From: Psychrobacter sp. JCM 18900
GTDB lineage: Bacteria > Pseudomonadota > Gammaproteobacteria > Pseudomonadales > Moraxellaceae
Assembly: GCF_904846625.1 (NCBI RefSeq)
Contig: NZ_CAJHBL010000007.1
Location: forward strand, 1 to 64,000
Direction: 5' to 3'
Length of the DNA stretch: 64,000 bases
The notes beneath the pieces were generated by a model. It did not search any database, was not told the origin of the DNA, and saw only the letters and a list, made by a program, of their open reading frames with translations. The position numbers were made by a program, and so were the translations under genes. Shown piece by piece: positions 38,720-49,283 of this stretch; position 1 is the first letter of the stretch; each line of letters starts with the position of its first letter.

Positions 38720-39235
38720 ATGAATAAACTTAATGATGATCAAAATTTAGAAACGAGAGAAATGGAGGATTTCATAGTTGAAGAACATGTCAATAAAGAT
38801 AAAAATCATGAGTTGGAAAAATCAAATACAGATAAAATACCAATTGGAAATGATGAAAAAATAAAGAATCAGGTAAATGGCCACATTGTTCTTGTGTATG
38901 CTCTTTTAACTATAACAATGGTTTTTGGTTTTCTTCCAGCTTTTGACTTTATTCTTAGTAGTATATTCATAGTTCAACCTAATAAGCAAATGTTTTATAC
39001 ATTTATTCAGTTTGCAATTATAGGTTTTGGATTGTTGAAAGCATTAAACAGCGGACTTTTAGAGAAGGATAAAAGTGTTATCGAGGGTTCTAATAAATTT
39101 TCATCTTCAAAGAAAAGTTCTATTGCAGATTATTCTTTTATTTTGGCAAGTGTTTCTTTGTATTTCTATTTGTTAAATATAGGTTTTTTTGAAATTGATA
39201 GTATTATTAGCAAGATGCTTGAGACTATATTTTGA
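38720..39235 (+). CDS. AT-rich membrane protein of unknown function
   Basis: 171 residues. A charged, Asn/Lys-rich N-terminus of about 50 residues is followed by three or four membrane segments (about 54-74, 83-105 and 139-158). Codon use is visibly more AT-rich than in the flanking housekeeping genes, which suggests transfer. The ATG at 38720 is preferred (GAAGAG nine bases upstream); an in-frame GTG three codons earlier is possible. It lies between imperfect 26-bp direct repeats and faces the two-gene operon to its right. No family recognised. Confidence 0.6.
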   Translation: MNKLNDDQNLETREMEDFIVEEHVNKDKNHELEKSNTDKIPIGNDEKIKNQVNGHIVLVYALLTITMVFGFLPAFDFILSSIFIVQPNKQMFYTFIQFAIIGFGLLKALNSGLLEKDKSVIEGSNKFSSSKKSSIADYSFILASVSLYFYLLNIGFFEIDSIISKMLETIF

Positions 39236-39370
39236 TTTTCTTATAGAATCGGAGTAAGAACGCTTATCTATTTAAAAAAATTAGTTATTAGGTTATATCA
39301 ATAAAGAACAGTAATTAAGACAATAGAAAACCGCAACGTTTTCTAACCCAATATTGCTAGAGGAGGAAGA

Positions 39371-39396
39371 TAGAGGTGGCGGTGCTGTTAAAATAA
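39371..39396 (+). repeat. Direct repeat, right copy
   Basis: Partner of the repeat at 38532-38557, with four mismatches, lying just beyond the stop codon of the nuclease-like gene. Together the repeats bracket about 810 bp that contain only the AT-rich membrane-protein gene. Confidence 0.6.
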
Positions 39397-39403
39397 GTAT
39401 AAC

Positions 39404-41101
39404 TTAATCTTTTAGCTGTTTCAAAATATGAATCGGAAACGGTAACCTGTAATGCCTACAAGCTGTTAGCACTAATGGGTACAATCCAGATTTCATCGCT
39501 GATAAATCGTTAATTTCATTAGATGATTCACACTCTTCAATAATATCTGTTAGTAAGTCTTGCGCTGGTTGTTGGATATCAACATCGGAGAGAGATGAAC
39601 CATGCATTTCCATATTATTGTATAAGTAATTTTCAGAATCGTCATTGAAAAAGTATAGCTGTATATTCGAATGACTTAGAAAATCACGATGTAAGCTCTG
39701 AATTGAAGTATAGAGTTCTTCGAAGTTAAACATGCTTGCTACTAAAGACAAATAAGGTAGTAAAATTGATCCTTGTGTTACTTCTTCTCTATATTCCTTC
39801 GTTGCATTGATTGGATGTGCAATTAGTTTTCTATATTCTCGAATATTTGAAAAATACGTTTGATTAGTAGCAAAGCTAATATTAGTTAAGTTTACTAAGT
39901 TTTTTAACCAAGATTCTATAAAAGTGTGATATTCCCTACATCGTGATAAGCAGAAAATAGCCAACATGATGTCAGTAGCTTGATCATCTTTATAAGGAGT
40001 CAACAGGATGCTGTTATTGTCTATCATAGACATAATCAGGTTACAAGTTTTATGATATTGAGTTTCGAATGCTCTCAAATTTTCTTCTGCTTCATTTTGA
40101 TTTATTAGTAAGCAATATTGATTATAAGTCCAAATCCCTCTTAATGATAATCGACCTAACAAATCAAACAATTTTAAATTAACATCTACAGCACATGATG
40201 GCGCTACCATCGATGATAACCCTAAGTATGTATTAGCGGACGGTACAACAATTTTCTCGAAGTAGAAATCTGCTACGGTCAGTTGTAAATTAATTAATTT
40301 ATAAATAAGATGATTAATGACTTCAGTATTTTTGCCTCTCATTTGAAGAAAGGACTTACTAATATCCCATGCCTTTAGTAGGACATACTCTGAACAAATA
40401 TAAGCAGATTCTAAATTCCCTACATCTCTTGACCATGCAAAAAGCATCCATGTATATATGTTCAGCTGTCGTAGCACAGCAATAACAGATTTCTTATCGT
40501 CAAGTTCTTGACTACATAACTCGTTAACTAGACTCTTGTAATATTGAATTGAAACATCAGGCTCGTCTAACATTGCAATAGACTTACGCAGTAAGCGTCT
40601 ATATTTTTCTGGTGCTAACTCTTCATTGAAGAAGTATTGAAGTATAAACTCAGCAATTTTGTCGCCATTCCACTCTGAAAATTGAATATTACTCGTACTA
40701 TTACGACTGGTATAACCTGTAACTTCTTGACGAATACCTGAATGTACTTCCCCTCCAAAGCAAAGACAAATTTCTATTGGCTTATCTTTATGCTCAGGAG
40801 GAACTCTCGCAGGTATGTAAGAATCTAAAATTTCATCTAGAGAAGGGCGTAACACTTGATTAGATGAACCATTCCATGTCTCTCTAGTTAAATTTCCAGC
40901 TTTTACAGACAAAAGGTATACTTTCTCTTGTTCACCACCGATTGAACCTACAGCAGCAATATCTACACCATACTCTTTAATTCCACGGCGTGGAGTACTA
41001 AAAACGACTAAACCCATCTGACTCAATAGATCAGGTAGGATAGCGTCAAGTTCATCTCTCTCGTTTAGTGAAGCTAAATACTCTTTAAGGATTAGTTTCA
41101 T
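39404..41101 (-). CDS. Protein with restriction-endonuclease-like N-terminal domain; helical C-terminus
   Basis: 565 residues, not assigned to a named family. Residues 1-155 look like a PD-(D/E)xK nuclease fold. A helix (NERDELDAILPDLLSQMGL) leads into YGVDIAAVG with D47, then VYLLSVKAGN with S65-x-K67. The closing strand-helix FSEWNGDKIAEFI (141-153) resembles the end of Mrr-type domains. The usual E or Q before the lysine is a serine, so activity is uncertain. Residues 160-565 appear all-helical with no P-loop. The start overlaps the upstream gene by 17 bases with its own GAGGAG site, so the two are co-translated. Base composition is AT-rich relative to neighbours. A defence role is inference. 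Confidence 0.65.
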   Translation of the reverse strand: MKLILKEYLASLNERDELDAILPDLLSQMGLVVFSTPRRGIKEYGVDIAAVGSIGGEQEKVYLLSVKAGNLTRETWNGSSNQVLRPSLDEILDSYIPARVPPEHKDKPIEICLCFGGEVHSGIRQEVTGYTSRNSTSNIQFSEWNGDKIAEFILQYFFNEELAPEKYRRLLRKSIAMLDEPDVSIQYYKSLVNELCSQELDDKKSVIAVLRQLNIYTWMLFAWSRDVGNLESAYICSEYVLLKAWDISKSFLQMRGKNTEVINHLIYKLINLQLTVADFYFEKIVVPSANTYLGLSSMVAPSCAVDVNLKLFDLLGRLSLRGIWTYNQYCLLINQNEAEENLRAFETQYHKTCNLIMSMIDNNSILLTPYKDDQATDIMLAIFCLSRCREYHTFIESWLKNLVNLTNISFATNQTYFSNIREYRKLIAHPINATKEYREEVTQGSILLPYLSLVASMFNFEELYTSIQSLHRDFLSHSNIQLYFFNDDSENYLYNNMEMHGSSLSDVDIQQPAQDLLTDIIEECESSNEINDLSAMKSGLYPLVLTACRHYRLPFPIHILKQLKD

Positions 41102-42833
41102 TTGCTAGCTCCTCAACTTTTAATAATCTCAAAAAGTATTCTTGCGTATGAGGAGTTAAGTTAGCTAGACTTGGAAAGTCTATACTATGGGACATTTTAC
41201 TAAAAGGCATAACCTGTCTCACTATTTCACCATTGGAATCCTTGTGCTTATGAATAAATTTGTTTCCGTAAAGAGTGATTTTCTTGTTTGGAAAAAACAT
41301 ATCCATTAGCGAGTTTTCTATTGGCTTTGCCATAGCTTCATTAAATAATTTTTGTTGATAGTTTGCATATTCGTTTCTCTGTCTTGTACTAGGTCTAAGC
41401 TCTTTTATCTTATAAAGTTTATTAAATTCTTCAAGAAAGCTGTCTAATTGCTGAATAAGACTCTCACTGAAATTCACGATATTTTTGTCTGAAGAGTCTA
41501 AATATTCTTGTAAGAAGGCTTTAGTTTGAGACGGGTAATTTAGAGCAATAAACTCGAAGGTCTTATTTCCGATTAACTGTATCTGACTCTCTGTAGACAA
41601 TGGTATAACCGATAAAATAAGACTTAAGGAAGTTGATGGTTGTAGACTAAACCAACCAATAGCCTTATTTACAAGATACATTAAATCCTCTACTTTAACC
41701 TGCCCTGTATCAAAACCTATCTTTATTTGATCAGTAGTTGAAGTTTTAACTAATTTGACAGCCGATACACAATATATCATTTCTCTTTTAAGTAGCCATC
41801 TCGTAAAAATGCTAGAAAGCACTTCTTCATATTCTTTTTCTCGAAGCCTTCGTAAAGAATTAGTCAGAACCCCTACGTCTAATGAGTTGGAATTGTTACT
41901 TAGTATGTATTCGAAAAGTTCGGCAATATTTATAGCATCCAACTCTGATATTTTTTTGTATATGTATAAATCAATTTGATTGATAACACCCTTCCAATCA
42001 ATATTTATATCTTTAAAAAAGCTAAGTAGTAATCTTTGTATATTTTCTGAGAGGTTAGCATGACGATAGTTCAACTGCTGTGCAATTCTAAATATAAAGT
42101 CAGGATCGTTATTGCCAATATTACGTTCGAAAAACTCTATAATGTCGGGTTCGAGATCTTCATAATCAGCTAGCAAAGTAATTAAAGTGTTTATAGCAGT
42201 CGATAATATTTGTTCATCTTCAATACTTTCCGTGCAAGTTATTATCTCCTTTACTACAGTGGCCGCCAGTTCGGGTTCTTCATTATAATTAAATCTACTT
42301 AGTGCAAATATTACTCTTTGAACTATGATTGGATTCCTATGATTCAATAATTGTACTGCTTTATTAAAATAGGTTCTCTTATTTATTTTATAACCACTGA
42401 TAAGAGCTGTTGAAATATAGTCAAAATCATCATCAGTTATTTTTAGTTCCTGTTCAAGTAGTGATTCTACTCTTTCAATATCAGCAGAACAAAATTCAAT
42501 GAATGGTAAAATTAAATCATGTGATGCCATGTCATTACCTGCTTCGATAGTGAGTTGTTTCACACAGCTTTTGACTTCCTCTACTGGCACGTTTAATAAA
42601 GGCAATAAGCTTCTAAATATGTTACGTATTATAAAGAAGTTTGAACTAGAGGCTTCATTCCTGAGTAAACCAAACTCAGAAATAATATTTATTTTTTCTT
42701 GGTTGTGTAATTCGACTAAAGTCCGGATTAACTCATCATCGTCACCTATGTGCTTACGATATTCTTCATATAAGACATCTAAGAAAGTACCATCTTTTGT
42801 AGAATCTACTATTATTTTTTCGAATTCATTCAT
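41085..42833 (-). CDS. Large alpha-solenoid (HEAT-like) protein, partner of the nuclease-like gene
   Basis: 582 residues, unrecognised. Residues 30-470 read as successive amphipathic helix pairs of HEAT/ARM character, for example VQLLNHRNPIIVQRVIFALS and QILSTAINTLITLLADY. I see no Walker motif, metal site, signal peptide or membrane segment. The C-terminal ~110 residues differ: a basic linker (KELRPSTRQRNEYANYQQK), then FFPNKKITLYGNKFIHKHKD and MPFSKMSHSIDFPSLANLTP, which look like a compact conserved tail. It is the first gene of the pair (AAGGA seven bases before the ATG) and overlaps the nuclease-like gene. It may be a recognition or scaffold subunit. Confidence 0.6.
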   Translation of the reverse strand: MNEFEKIIVDSTKDGTFLDVLYEEYRKHIGDDDELIRTLVELHNQEKINIISEFGLLRNEASSSNFFIIRNIFRSLLPLLNVPVEEVKSCVKQLTIEAGNDMASHDLILPFIEFCSADIERVESLLEQELKITDDDFDYISTALISGYKINKRTYFNKAVQLLNHRNPIIVQRVIFALSRFNYNEEPELAATVVKEIITCTESIEDEQILSTAINTLITLLADYEDLEPDIIEFFERNIGNNDPDFIFRIAQQLNYRHANLSENIQRLLLSFFKDINIDWKGVINQIDLYIYKKISELDAINIAELFEYILSNNSNSLDVGVLTNSLRRLREKEYEEVLSSIFTRWLLKREMIYCVSAVKLVKTSTTDQIKIGFDTGQVKVEDLMYLVNKAIGWFSLQPSTSLSLILSVIPLSTESQIQLIGNKTFEFIALNYPSQTKAFLQEYLDSSDKNIVNFSESLIQQLDSFLEEFNKLYKIKELRPSTRQRNEYANYQQKLFNEAMAKPIENSLMDMFFPNKKITLYGNKFIHKHKDSNGEIVRQVMPFSKMSHSIDFPSLANLTPHTQEYFLRLLKVEELANETNP

Positions 42834-42970
42834 AATCTATCCTTGATGGTGTTTTCCATTATTGATCTTATGTATTTTACCTGATCACGTCCACACTTTA
42901 ATTTTCGTTCTCAATATCACTCTTTAAGTAATCATCACCAATCACAACTAGCATACAACTAATAAAACTT

Positions 42971-43912
42971 CTACTTACCATCTCTCTTAGCAAAAATATT
43001 CGCAACCAACGCACCGCTAAAGTTATGCCAGACACTAAATATTGCACTAGGTAAGGCCGCGACAGGATTGAAATAAGTCGCTGCAAGGGCAGCGCCTAGA
43101 CCAGAGTTTTGCATACCCACTTCTACCATAATCGCGCGGCGTTGTTTCTCCGTAAATCCAGACAAGCGAGCGATTACATATCCCAAGGTATAACCCGTCA
43201 TATTGTGCAAGGCAACGACGATAAAGACGATAGCACCACTATCTAAGATGGTTGCTTTAGACACGGCAACCACTGCCGCGATGATAATAGAAATACCCAA
43301 TACCGACACCATCGGTAATACCTCAGTGACGAACTCGATTTTTTTACCCAAAAACTTATGAAAGACGACGCCTAGCAGTATCGGTAAAATGACAATCTTA
43401 GTAATGGTCATCATCATACTGGCTAGGTTGATATCAATGAGCTGACCAGCAAACACATTTAATAGAATCGGGGTCAGAAAAGGCGCAAGCAGGGTAGAGA
43501 TAGAGGTAATCGCCACACTCAATGCCACATCACCTTTGGCTAAGAACGTAATCACGTTACTCGACGTGCCGCCCGGGCAACAACCAACCAAAATAACACC
43601 GACTGCTATTAAAGGATCAAGGTTGAAAATCACTGTCAACAAGTAAGCAATGAGAGGCATTAGCGTGAATTGTGCTAATAGTCCAACCAGTACAGGCTTG
43701 GGGCGTTTGACAATCTCTAGGAAATCTTCCGTTTTGAGCGTCATGCCCATCCCAAACATAATGATGCCAAGTATAGGAACGATCAAAAAAGCCAACGAGG
43801 CAAAAAACTCAGGAAAAATAAATCCCAAAACAGCACTGACCAATGCCCAAATTGCAAAAGTTTTGCCAATCCAACTAGAAAGTAATGCAATCTGATTCAT
43901 AGCCTGTCTCAA
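42971..43912 (-). CDS. Bile acid:sodium symporter (SBF) family transporter
   Basis: A 313-residue membrane protein with about nine or ten helices. The SBF/BASS pattern is visible in MPLIAYLLTVIF, in VILVGCCPGGTSSNVITFLAKGDVALSVAITS (the unwound-helix sodium site) and in EVGMQNSGLGAALAATYF near the C-terminus. Bacterial members carry organic anions such as keto acids, pantoate or bile acids with sodium; the substrate here cannot be told. It lies just right of the AT-rich island and returns to the normal composition of the genome. Confidence 0.9.
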   Translation of the reverse strand: MRQAMNQIALLSSWIGKTFAIWALVSAVLGFIFPEFFASLAFLIVPILGIIMFGMGMTLKTEDFLEIVKRPKPVLVGLLAQFTLMPLIAYLLTVIFNLDPLIAVGVILVGCCPGGTSSNVITFLAKGDVALSVAITSISTLLAPFLTPILLNVFAGQLIDINLASMMMTITKIVILPILLGVVFHKFLGKKIEFVTEVLPMVSVLGISIIIAAVVAVSKATILDSGAIVFIVVALHNMTGYTLGYVIARLSGFTEKQRRAIMVEVGMQNSGLGAALAATYFNPVAALPSAIFSVWHNFSGALVANIFAKRDGK

Positions 43913-44022
43913 AATAATAAAGTAGACAATAATCTAGCATGGTTCTTGTCAGTAAATGATAAAAGTATTTTGCTATGAACGTAGCGATAAGTTTGCTGAG
44001 GGTAGGCAAAATAGAATGCCAT

Positions 44023-44062
44023 AAAAAATGGCTTACTCATATTAAATAAGTAAGCCAAAAAA
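44023..44062 (-). terminator. Intrinsic terminator of metH
   Basis: A 9-bp stem TGGCTTACT/AGTAAGCCA is flanked by A-runs on the left and right of the plus strand, so the minus strand shows a T-run after the hairpin. It lies about 40 bases beyond the metH stop. Confidence 0.85.
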
Positions 44063-44099
44063 GAACTATTAGGTTTCTATAATTGCATTAGTCAATCTA

Positions 44100-47000
44100 C
44101 TATAAATTCGGGTTTAACCACTTCTCAGCTGTTTTCATATCCCAGCCTTTACGTTCAGCATAACTTTCTAACTGATCACGGCTGATTTTACCGACATTGA
44201 AATACTCACTATCAGGATGCGAGTAATAGAATCCGCTGACCGATGACGCAGGCCACATCGCATAGCTTTCGGTCAACGTCGTACCAATCGCATCTACCGT
44301 ACCAAGCCAATCAAACAATTTGCCTTTTTCGGTGTGCTCAGGACAGGCAGGGTAGCCAGGTGCAGGGCGGATGCCGACGTATTTTTCTTTAATCATCTCA
44401 TCATTGGTGAGTGACTCGGTCGGTTGGTAGCCCCAATATTCTTTACGAATTAGCTCGTGTAGATGCTCGGCAAACGCTTCGGCTAAGCGGTCAGACAGCG
44501 CCTGTACCATGATGGCATTATAGTCATCGCCTGCTGCTTTATATTGCTCAGCGAGTGCTTCTGTACCGACGATTGAGACGGTAAAGCCGCCTAAGTGATC
44601 GGTATGTGTCTCTGATGGCGAGATAAAGTCAGCCAAGCTAAAGTTTGGCTTGCCGCTTGCCTTGTCGCTTTGCTGACGTAAGTGCTCAAACTGATACGTT
44701 GGGCTGCCACCATTTTTTGGGTCATTATCATACACAGTTACCGTGTCCGATCCAGTACGGCGTGCAGGCATCAGTTTAAACACCCCTTTAGCTACGATTG
44801 ATTTTTCCTCAATCATCTTCTGTAGCAGCTCTTCAGCATTTTCAAACAGATCACGCGCCGCTTCGCCAACGACGTCATCTTGCAAGATTTTCGGGTATTT
44901 ACCAGTCAGACCCCAAGAGATAAAGAACGGTGTCCAGTCAATATAAGGCAGCAGATTCGCGATTGGATAGTCATCCAATATGACTTGTCCTAGCTTATTT
45001 GGCACTGGTGGCACATAGTTTTTCCAATCATACTGAAAGCCAATCTTGACCGATTCGGCATAGGTGACTTTGGCAGCTTTTGGTTGACGCTTAGCCAGAC
45101 GCTCACGTACCTTGACATATTCTTCACGGGTTTCATCGATGAGCGCTTGACGATGTTCTTTTGATAGCAATTTGGTCACCACGCCTACTGAGCGCGAAGC
45201 GTCCGATACATAGATGACGCCATCGTTTTGATATTGCGGCTCGACCTTGACGGCAGTATGCGCTTTCGACGTCGTTGCACCGCCGATCATCAGTGGTAAT
45301 GTCATGCCGCGCTCTTGCATTTGCTTGGCGACATAGACCATCTCATCGAGACTTGGGGTAATCAGACCAGACAGACCGATGATGTCAACTTTTTCTGCGA
45401 TGGCAGTATCGAGGATTTTTTCACATGGCACCATGACGCCCAAATCGACGATATCATAGCCGTTACAGCCGAGTACCACGCCGACGATGTTTTTGCCGAT
45501 ATCATGCACGTCGCCTTTGACGGTTGCCATTAGGATTTTACCTTTGACTTCGCCTTCGACTTTTTCCGCTTCGATATATGGGTTTAGCCATGCGACGGAT
45601 TGCTTCATCACGCGGGCAGATTTCACGACTTGTGGTAGGAACATTTTACCGGCACCGAATAGGTCACCGACGATATTCATACCGTCCATGAGTGGCCCTT
45701 CGATTACTTCTAGCGGTTTAGGGTACTTCTCCCATGCTTCTTTGGTATCCGCTTCGATAAAAGTCGTCACGCCTTTGACCAGTGCGTGGGCGATACGTTC
45801 TTCTACCGTACCTTCGCGCCAGCTCATATCGACGGTGCTGTCTTTTTTCTTGCCGCCATCTTGGTAGTTTTCAGCGACGGTCATCAGACGCTCAGTCGCA
45901 TCTTGACCAGTCTCACCTTGATTGCGGTTGAGCATGACGTCTTCGATAGCGTCACGGGCTTCCTTTGGAATATCATCGTACAGCTCAAGCATGGCTGGGT
46001 TGACGATACCCATGGTCAGGCCATTTTTGATCGCGTGGTATAAGAATACGGAGTTGATCGCTTCACGGATCGGGTTACCACGGAAACTAAACGATACGTT
46101 GGATACGCCGCCCGAGACCATGGCATTTGGTAGATTTTCCGTAATCCAGCGTGTGGCATTGATAAAGTCAGCGCCGTAGTTATTGTGCTCGGTGATACCC
46201 GTGGCAACGGCAAAGATATTTGGGTCAAAGATAATGTCCTCGCTAGGGAAGCCCACTTCATTAACCAATACATCGTAGCTGCGCTTAGATATCTCAATCT
46301 TGCGCTCGTAAGTGTCAGCCTGTCCGTCTTCATCAAATGCCATGACTATAATCGCGGCACCATAACGCATGCATAATTTGGCACGCTCAACGAACTCAGC
46401 ATGACCTTCTTTTAATGAGATAGAGTTGACGACAGATTTACCCTGCGTACGCTTTAGGCCTTCTTCGATAATGTCCCATTTAGATGAGTCAATCATCAGT
46501 GGCACACGGCTGATATCTGGTTCGCCTGAGACCAAGTTGACGAAGTGAATCATCGCCTGCTTGGAGTCGAGCATGCCTTCGTCCATATTGATATCAACGA
46601 TCTGCGCGCCACCTTCGACCTGATCGCGAGCGACATCGAGTGCTTCGGTATAGGCTTCGGTTTTAATCAAACGTAAGAATTTTTTAGAGCCTGTGACGTT
46701 AGTACGCTCACCGACATTGACAAACAGACTATCAGAATTGATGGTAAATGGCTCTAGACCTGATAGTCGGCAGGCAGGTGCTATCTCAGGGATAACTCGC
46801 GGTGGATAGTTTGCCACAACTTTAGCAATTTGACGGATGTGCTCAGGCGTCGTACCACAGCAGCCGCCGACAATGTTTAAGATACCTGCTTTGGCAAAAC
46901 CTTCAAGTAGGGCAGCCGTTTCTTCAGCGGTTTCATCATACTCACCAAACTCATTGGGCAGACCAGCGTTTGGATGCGCAGAGACGTAAGTATCAGCGAT

Positions 47001-47903
47001 GTTTGACAATGTCTGAATATGTGGACGCAGCGCATCAGCACCTAGCGCACAGTTAAAGCCAACAGATAGAGGCTTGGCATGGCGGATAGAGTTATAAAAT
47101 GCCTCGGCCGTTTGACCAGATAGCGTGCGACCTGACGCGTCGGTAATCGTACCCGAAATCATAATTGGCAATTCAAAGCCAATATCGTCAAACACACCAG
47201 TGATCGCAAATATCGCCGCTTTGGCATTTAGCGTATCAAAGATCGTCTCAATCAAAATGATATCGACGCCGCCTTCTATCAGGCATAAGGTCGCCTCACG
47301 GTAGTTGAGTACCAACTCATCAAAGGTAATATTACGAAACGCAGGATCATTGACATCAGGCGATAGCGAACACGTACGCGAAGTCGGACCCACGACGCCT
47401 GCAACGAAGCGCGGTTTTTCAGGCGTTTTTGCGGTAAATTCATCCGCCGCTTCTCGAGCAATCTTGGCCGCTGTCCTATTTAGTTCTGGCACTAGATACT
47501 GCATATCATAGTCAGCCATCGACAGACGCGTACCGTTAAATGTATTGGTCTCGATGATATCAGCGCCCGCTAGCAGATGATCGTGATGAATGTCTTTAAT
47601 CATGTGCGGCTGAGTCAGTACCAGCAAGTCGTTGTTGCCGCGTACATCTTGGTCAATATCAGCAAAGCGCTCACCACGATAATCCGCTTCTTCTAGTTTA
47701 TAAGTCTGAATCTGCGTACCCATCGCACCGTCTAACATCAAAATGCGTGATGCCATCTGCTCAGTAATACGGGCACGAGCGGTTAGCTGCTGCTCCTTAA
47801 ACGGAAACACAGCAGGCGGCGTTAATATAAAGTCATTAGCGGATGAGGAACTAGAGGCGGTATCGGTATGAGAATCAGTTGGTGAGGTCGTCGTTGGAAT
47901 CAT
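44100..47903 (-). CDS. metH: Cobalamin-dependent methionine synthase
   Basis: It transfers a methyl group from methyltetrahydrofolate to homocysteine via B12. The 1267 residues show all four modules: the homocysteine domain ([22 protein letters not shown] and the zinc cysteines in GFNCALG and [11 protein letters not shown]), the pterin domain ([26 protein letters not shown]), the cap and B12 domain with its base-off histidine in [11 protein letters not shown], and the SAM-dependent reactivation domain ([30 protein letters not shown]). The N-terminal ~35 residues are a Ser/Thr-rich extension compared with E. coli MetH, so a later start is possible. No cobalamin riboswitch was seen upstream. 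Confidence 0.97.
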   Translation of the reverse strand: MIPTTTSPTDSHTDTASSSSSANDFILTPPAVFPFKEQQLTARARITEQMASRILMLDGAMGTQIQTYKLEEADYRGERFADIDQDVRGNNDLLVLTQPHMIKDIHHDHLLAGADIIETNTFNGTRLSMADYDMQYLVPELNRTAAKIAREAADEFTAKTPEKPRFVAGVVGPTSRTCSLSPDVNDPAFRNITFDELVLNYREATLCLIEGGVDIILIETIFDTLNAKAAIFAITGVFDDIGFELPIMISGTITDASGRTLSGQTAEAFYNSIRHAKPLSVGFNCALGADALRPHIQTLSNIADTYVSAHPNAGLPNEFGEYDETAEETAALLEGFAKAGILNIVGGCCGTTPEHIRQIAKVVANYPPRVIPEIAPACRLSGLEPFTINSDSLFVNVGERTNVTGSKKFLRLIKTEAYTEALDVARDQVEGGAQIVDINMDEGMLDSKQAMIHFVNLVSGEPDISRVPLMIDSSKWDIIEEGLKRTQGKSVVNSISLKEGHAEFVERAKLCMRYGAAIIVMAFDEDGQADTYERKIEISKRSYDVLVNEVGFPSEDIIFDPNIFAVATGITEHNNYGADFINATRWITENLPNAMVSGGVSNVSFSFRGNPIREAINSVFLYHAIKNGLTMGIVNPAMLELYDDIPKEARDAIEDVMLNRNQGETGQDATERLMTVAENYQDGGKKKDSTVDMSWREGTVEERIAHALVKGVTTFIEADTKEAWEKYPKPLEVIEGPLMDGMNIVGDLFGAGKMFLPQVVKSARVMKQSVAWLNPYIEAEKVEGEVKGKILMATVKGDVHDIGKNIVGVVLGCNGYDIVDLGVMVPCEKILDTAIAEKVDIIGLSGLITPSLDEMVYVAKQMQERGMTLPLMIGGATTSKAHTAVKVEPQYQNDGVIYVSDASRSVGVVTKLLSKEHRQALIDETREEYVKVRERLAKRQPKAAKVTYAESVKIGFQYDWKNYVPPVPNKLGQVILDDYPIANLLPYIDWTPFFISWGLTGKYPKILQDDVVGEAARDLFENAEELLQKMIEEKSIVAKGVFKLMPARRTGSDTVTVYDNDPKNGGSPTYQFEHLRQQSDKASGKPNFSLADFISPSETHTDHLGGFTVSIVGTEALAEQYKAAGDDYNAIMVQALSDRLAEAFAEHLHELIRKEYWGYQPTESLTNDEMIKEKYVGIRPAPGYPACPEHTEKGKLFDWLGTVDAIGTTLTESYAMWPASSVSGFYYSHPDSEYFNVGKISRDQLESYAERKGWDMKTAEKWLNPNL

Positions 47904-48475
47904 AGGTGTGCTGCTTATATCGTAATTATTAAAAAAAGAAGGAATAACAAACCAGTAGCGTGCAGAGTCTCACGAAGAGGACCGCAAATTTGCATTATTT
48001 TAGCATGAAAAGTTTGCTACATAGGGATACTGCATATTCCTCTTTGGCAATAGATAAATAGGAGGAGAGCTAAGTGGTAAAGTAAGGTATTAGAGTCTAT
48101 TTCATAAAGCAGATACGCACAAATGAATATCATTTCGCTAGGGGCTTACATAAAGCTTTTCTTTTGCAAATGAAAACCAACGGGAATGCTCAGAAGTCAG
48201 ACAGAATTTACATCCATACCACAAAAAATTGCGCAAAGGCAGGTTGATAAAGATTGCTTACATGTTAATTTAATTTCAGAAATACAAGGTCTTAGTAAGT
48301 CCTACTTATAAATATAGGCTCATTTATTAGCAGCAACTGGTACCAAAAGTATCGGTATTAGCAGTACGGTATGGTGAGCAAATGGCATTAGCAGGCAAGA
48401 CGATCTATAAGACAGTAATATCATAGTTGAAACAATACCAACGTCAAAGAAATTCAAATCATTAAGGAAAATGTT
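47904..48475. other. Intergenic region between divergent metH and a fasciclin gene
   Basis: 572 AT-rich bases. I see no gene, clear riboswitch or strong hairpin. It must contain the promoters of both flanking genes. Confidence 0.5.
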
Positions 48476-49030
48476 ATGAAACTTACTAAAATTGCCACCA
48501 TCGGTACATTGGCTATCTCAATCGCAGGTCTAAGTGCTTGTAATAATATGATGCCAGCGAAGACGGGCGATATGAAAGCACCAATGCACAGTCAGAGTAT
48601 GGCTAAAATGAATGTTGTACAAATTGCGCAAAGCAATCCTGATTTCTCAGTATTGGTAGAAGCGGTACAAGCAGCAGGTCTAGTCGATATGTTGTCTGAT
48701 CCTAACGCCCACTATACGGTATTTGCACCGACCAATGCCGCCTTTATGCAAGCATTGCAAGAAACAGGTATGACCAAAGCGCAGTTATTTGCTAATAAGC
48801 CACTATTGACCAAAGTATTGGGTTATCACGTAGTCGCTGGTGATATGGCTATGTATGCCAAAGACGTGAAGCCTGGCAACGTAATGACCGCTAGCAAAGA
48901 TACGTTGATGGTAACCAAAGAAGGCAAATTGATGGATGAGAATGGTCGCACAACGAATATCGTGAAGACTGATATCGCTGCCAACAATGGTGTCGTCCAT
49001 GTAATTGATAGAGTATTGTTGCCTAAATAA
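48476..49030 (+). CDS. Fasciclin (FAS1) domain lipoprotein, first copy
   Basis: 184 residues. The lipoprotein signal ends at GLSAC (cysteine ~22). A short Met/Lys-rich linker leads to one FAS1 domain (about 45-184), with both conserved boxes: the H1 box HYTVFAPTNAAFMQAL and the H2-end box NNGVVHVIDRVLLPK. These periplasmic or surface proteins are linked to adhesion in other organisms, but their role in this group is unclear. ATG preceded by AAGGAAAATGTT. It is related to the genes at 49212 (remnant) and 49454, which together form a tandem family. Confidence 0.88.
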   Translation: MKLTKIATIGTLAISIAGLSACNNMMPAKTGDMKAPMHSQSMAKMNVVQIAQSNPDFSVLVEAVQAAGLVDMLSDPNAHYTVFAPTNAAFMQALQETGMTKAQLFANKPLLTKVLGYHVVAGDMAMYAKDVKPGNVMTASKDTLMVTKEGKLMDENGRTTNIVKTDIAANNGVVHVIDRVLLPK

Positions 49031-49070
49031 GTATTAACTGAGGCATACCCACTGTATTTATTGTAAGACT

Positions 49071-49120
49071 AAGCAGCCATTGTTTGTGATGATTTCATTA
49101 TCAGACAACGGCTGTTTTAG
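49071..49120 (+). terminator. Terminator of the first fasciclin gene
   Basis: A long imperfect stem, AAGCAGCCATTGTTTG with CAGACAACGGCTGTTTT (wobbles), then a short T-run, about 40 bases past the stop codon. Confidence 0.7.
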
Positions 49121-49211
49121 ACTTTAGAGCTTTATCTATATAAGTTCCTATTTAGGTTGGAATTTTTTAAATAAAAATCCGAAAATAGTTAATCCACATC
49201 ATTTTGTCTCA

Positions 49212-49283
49212 AATATCGCAATAACTGATATACAAGCAAACAATGCTATATACGTGATTGATACAGTGTTGCTACCTAAGTAA
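49212..49283 (+). pseudogene. 3' remnant of a third fasciclin gene
   Basis: The 24 codons read N-I-A-I-T-D-I-Q-A-N-N-A-I-Y-V-I-D-T-V-L-L-P-K followed by TAA. This aligns with the last residues of the gene at 48476 (NIVKTDIAANNGVVHVIDRVLLPK) with about two-thirds identity. Nothing upstream in this frame resembles the rest of the domain and there is no start, so it is a decayed tandem copy of which only the tail survives. Confidence 0.75.
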
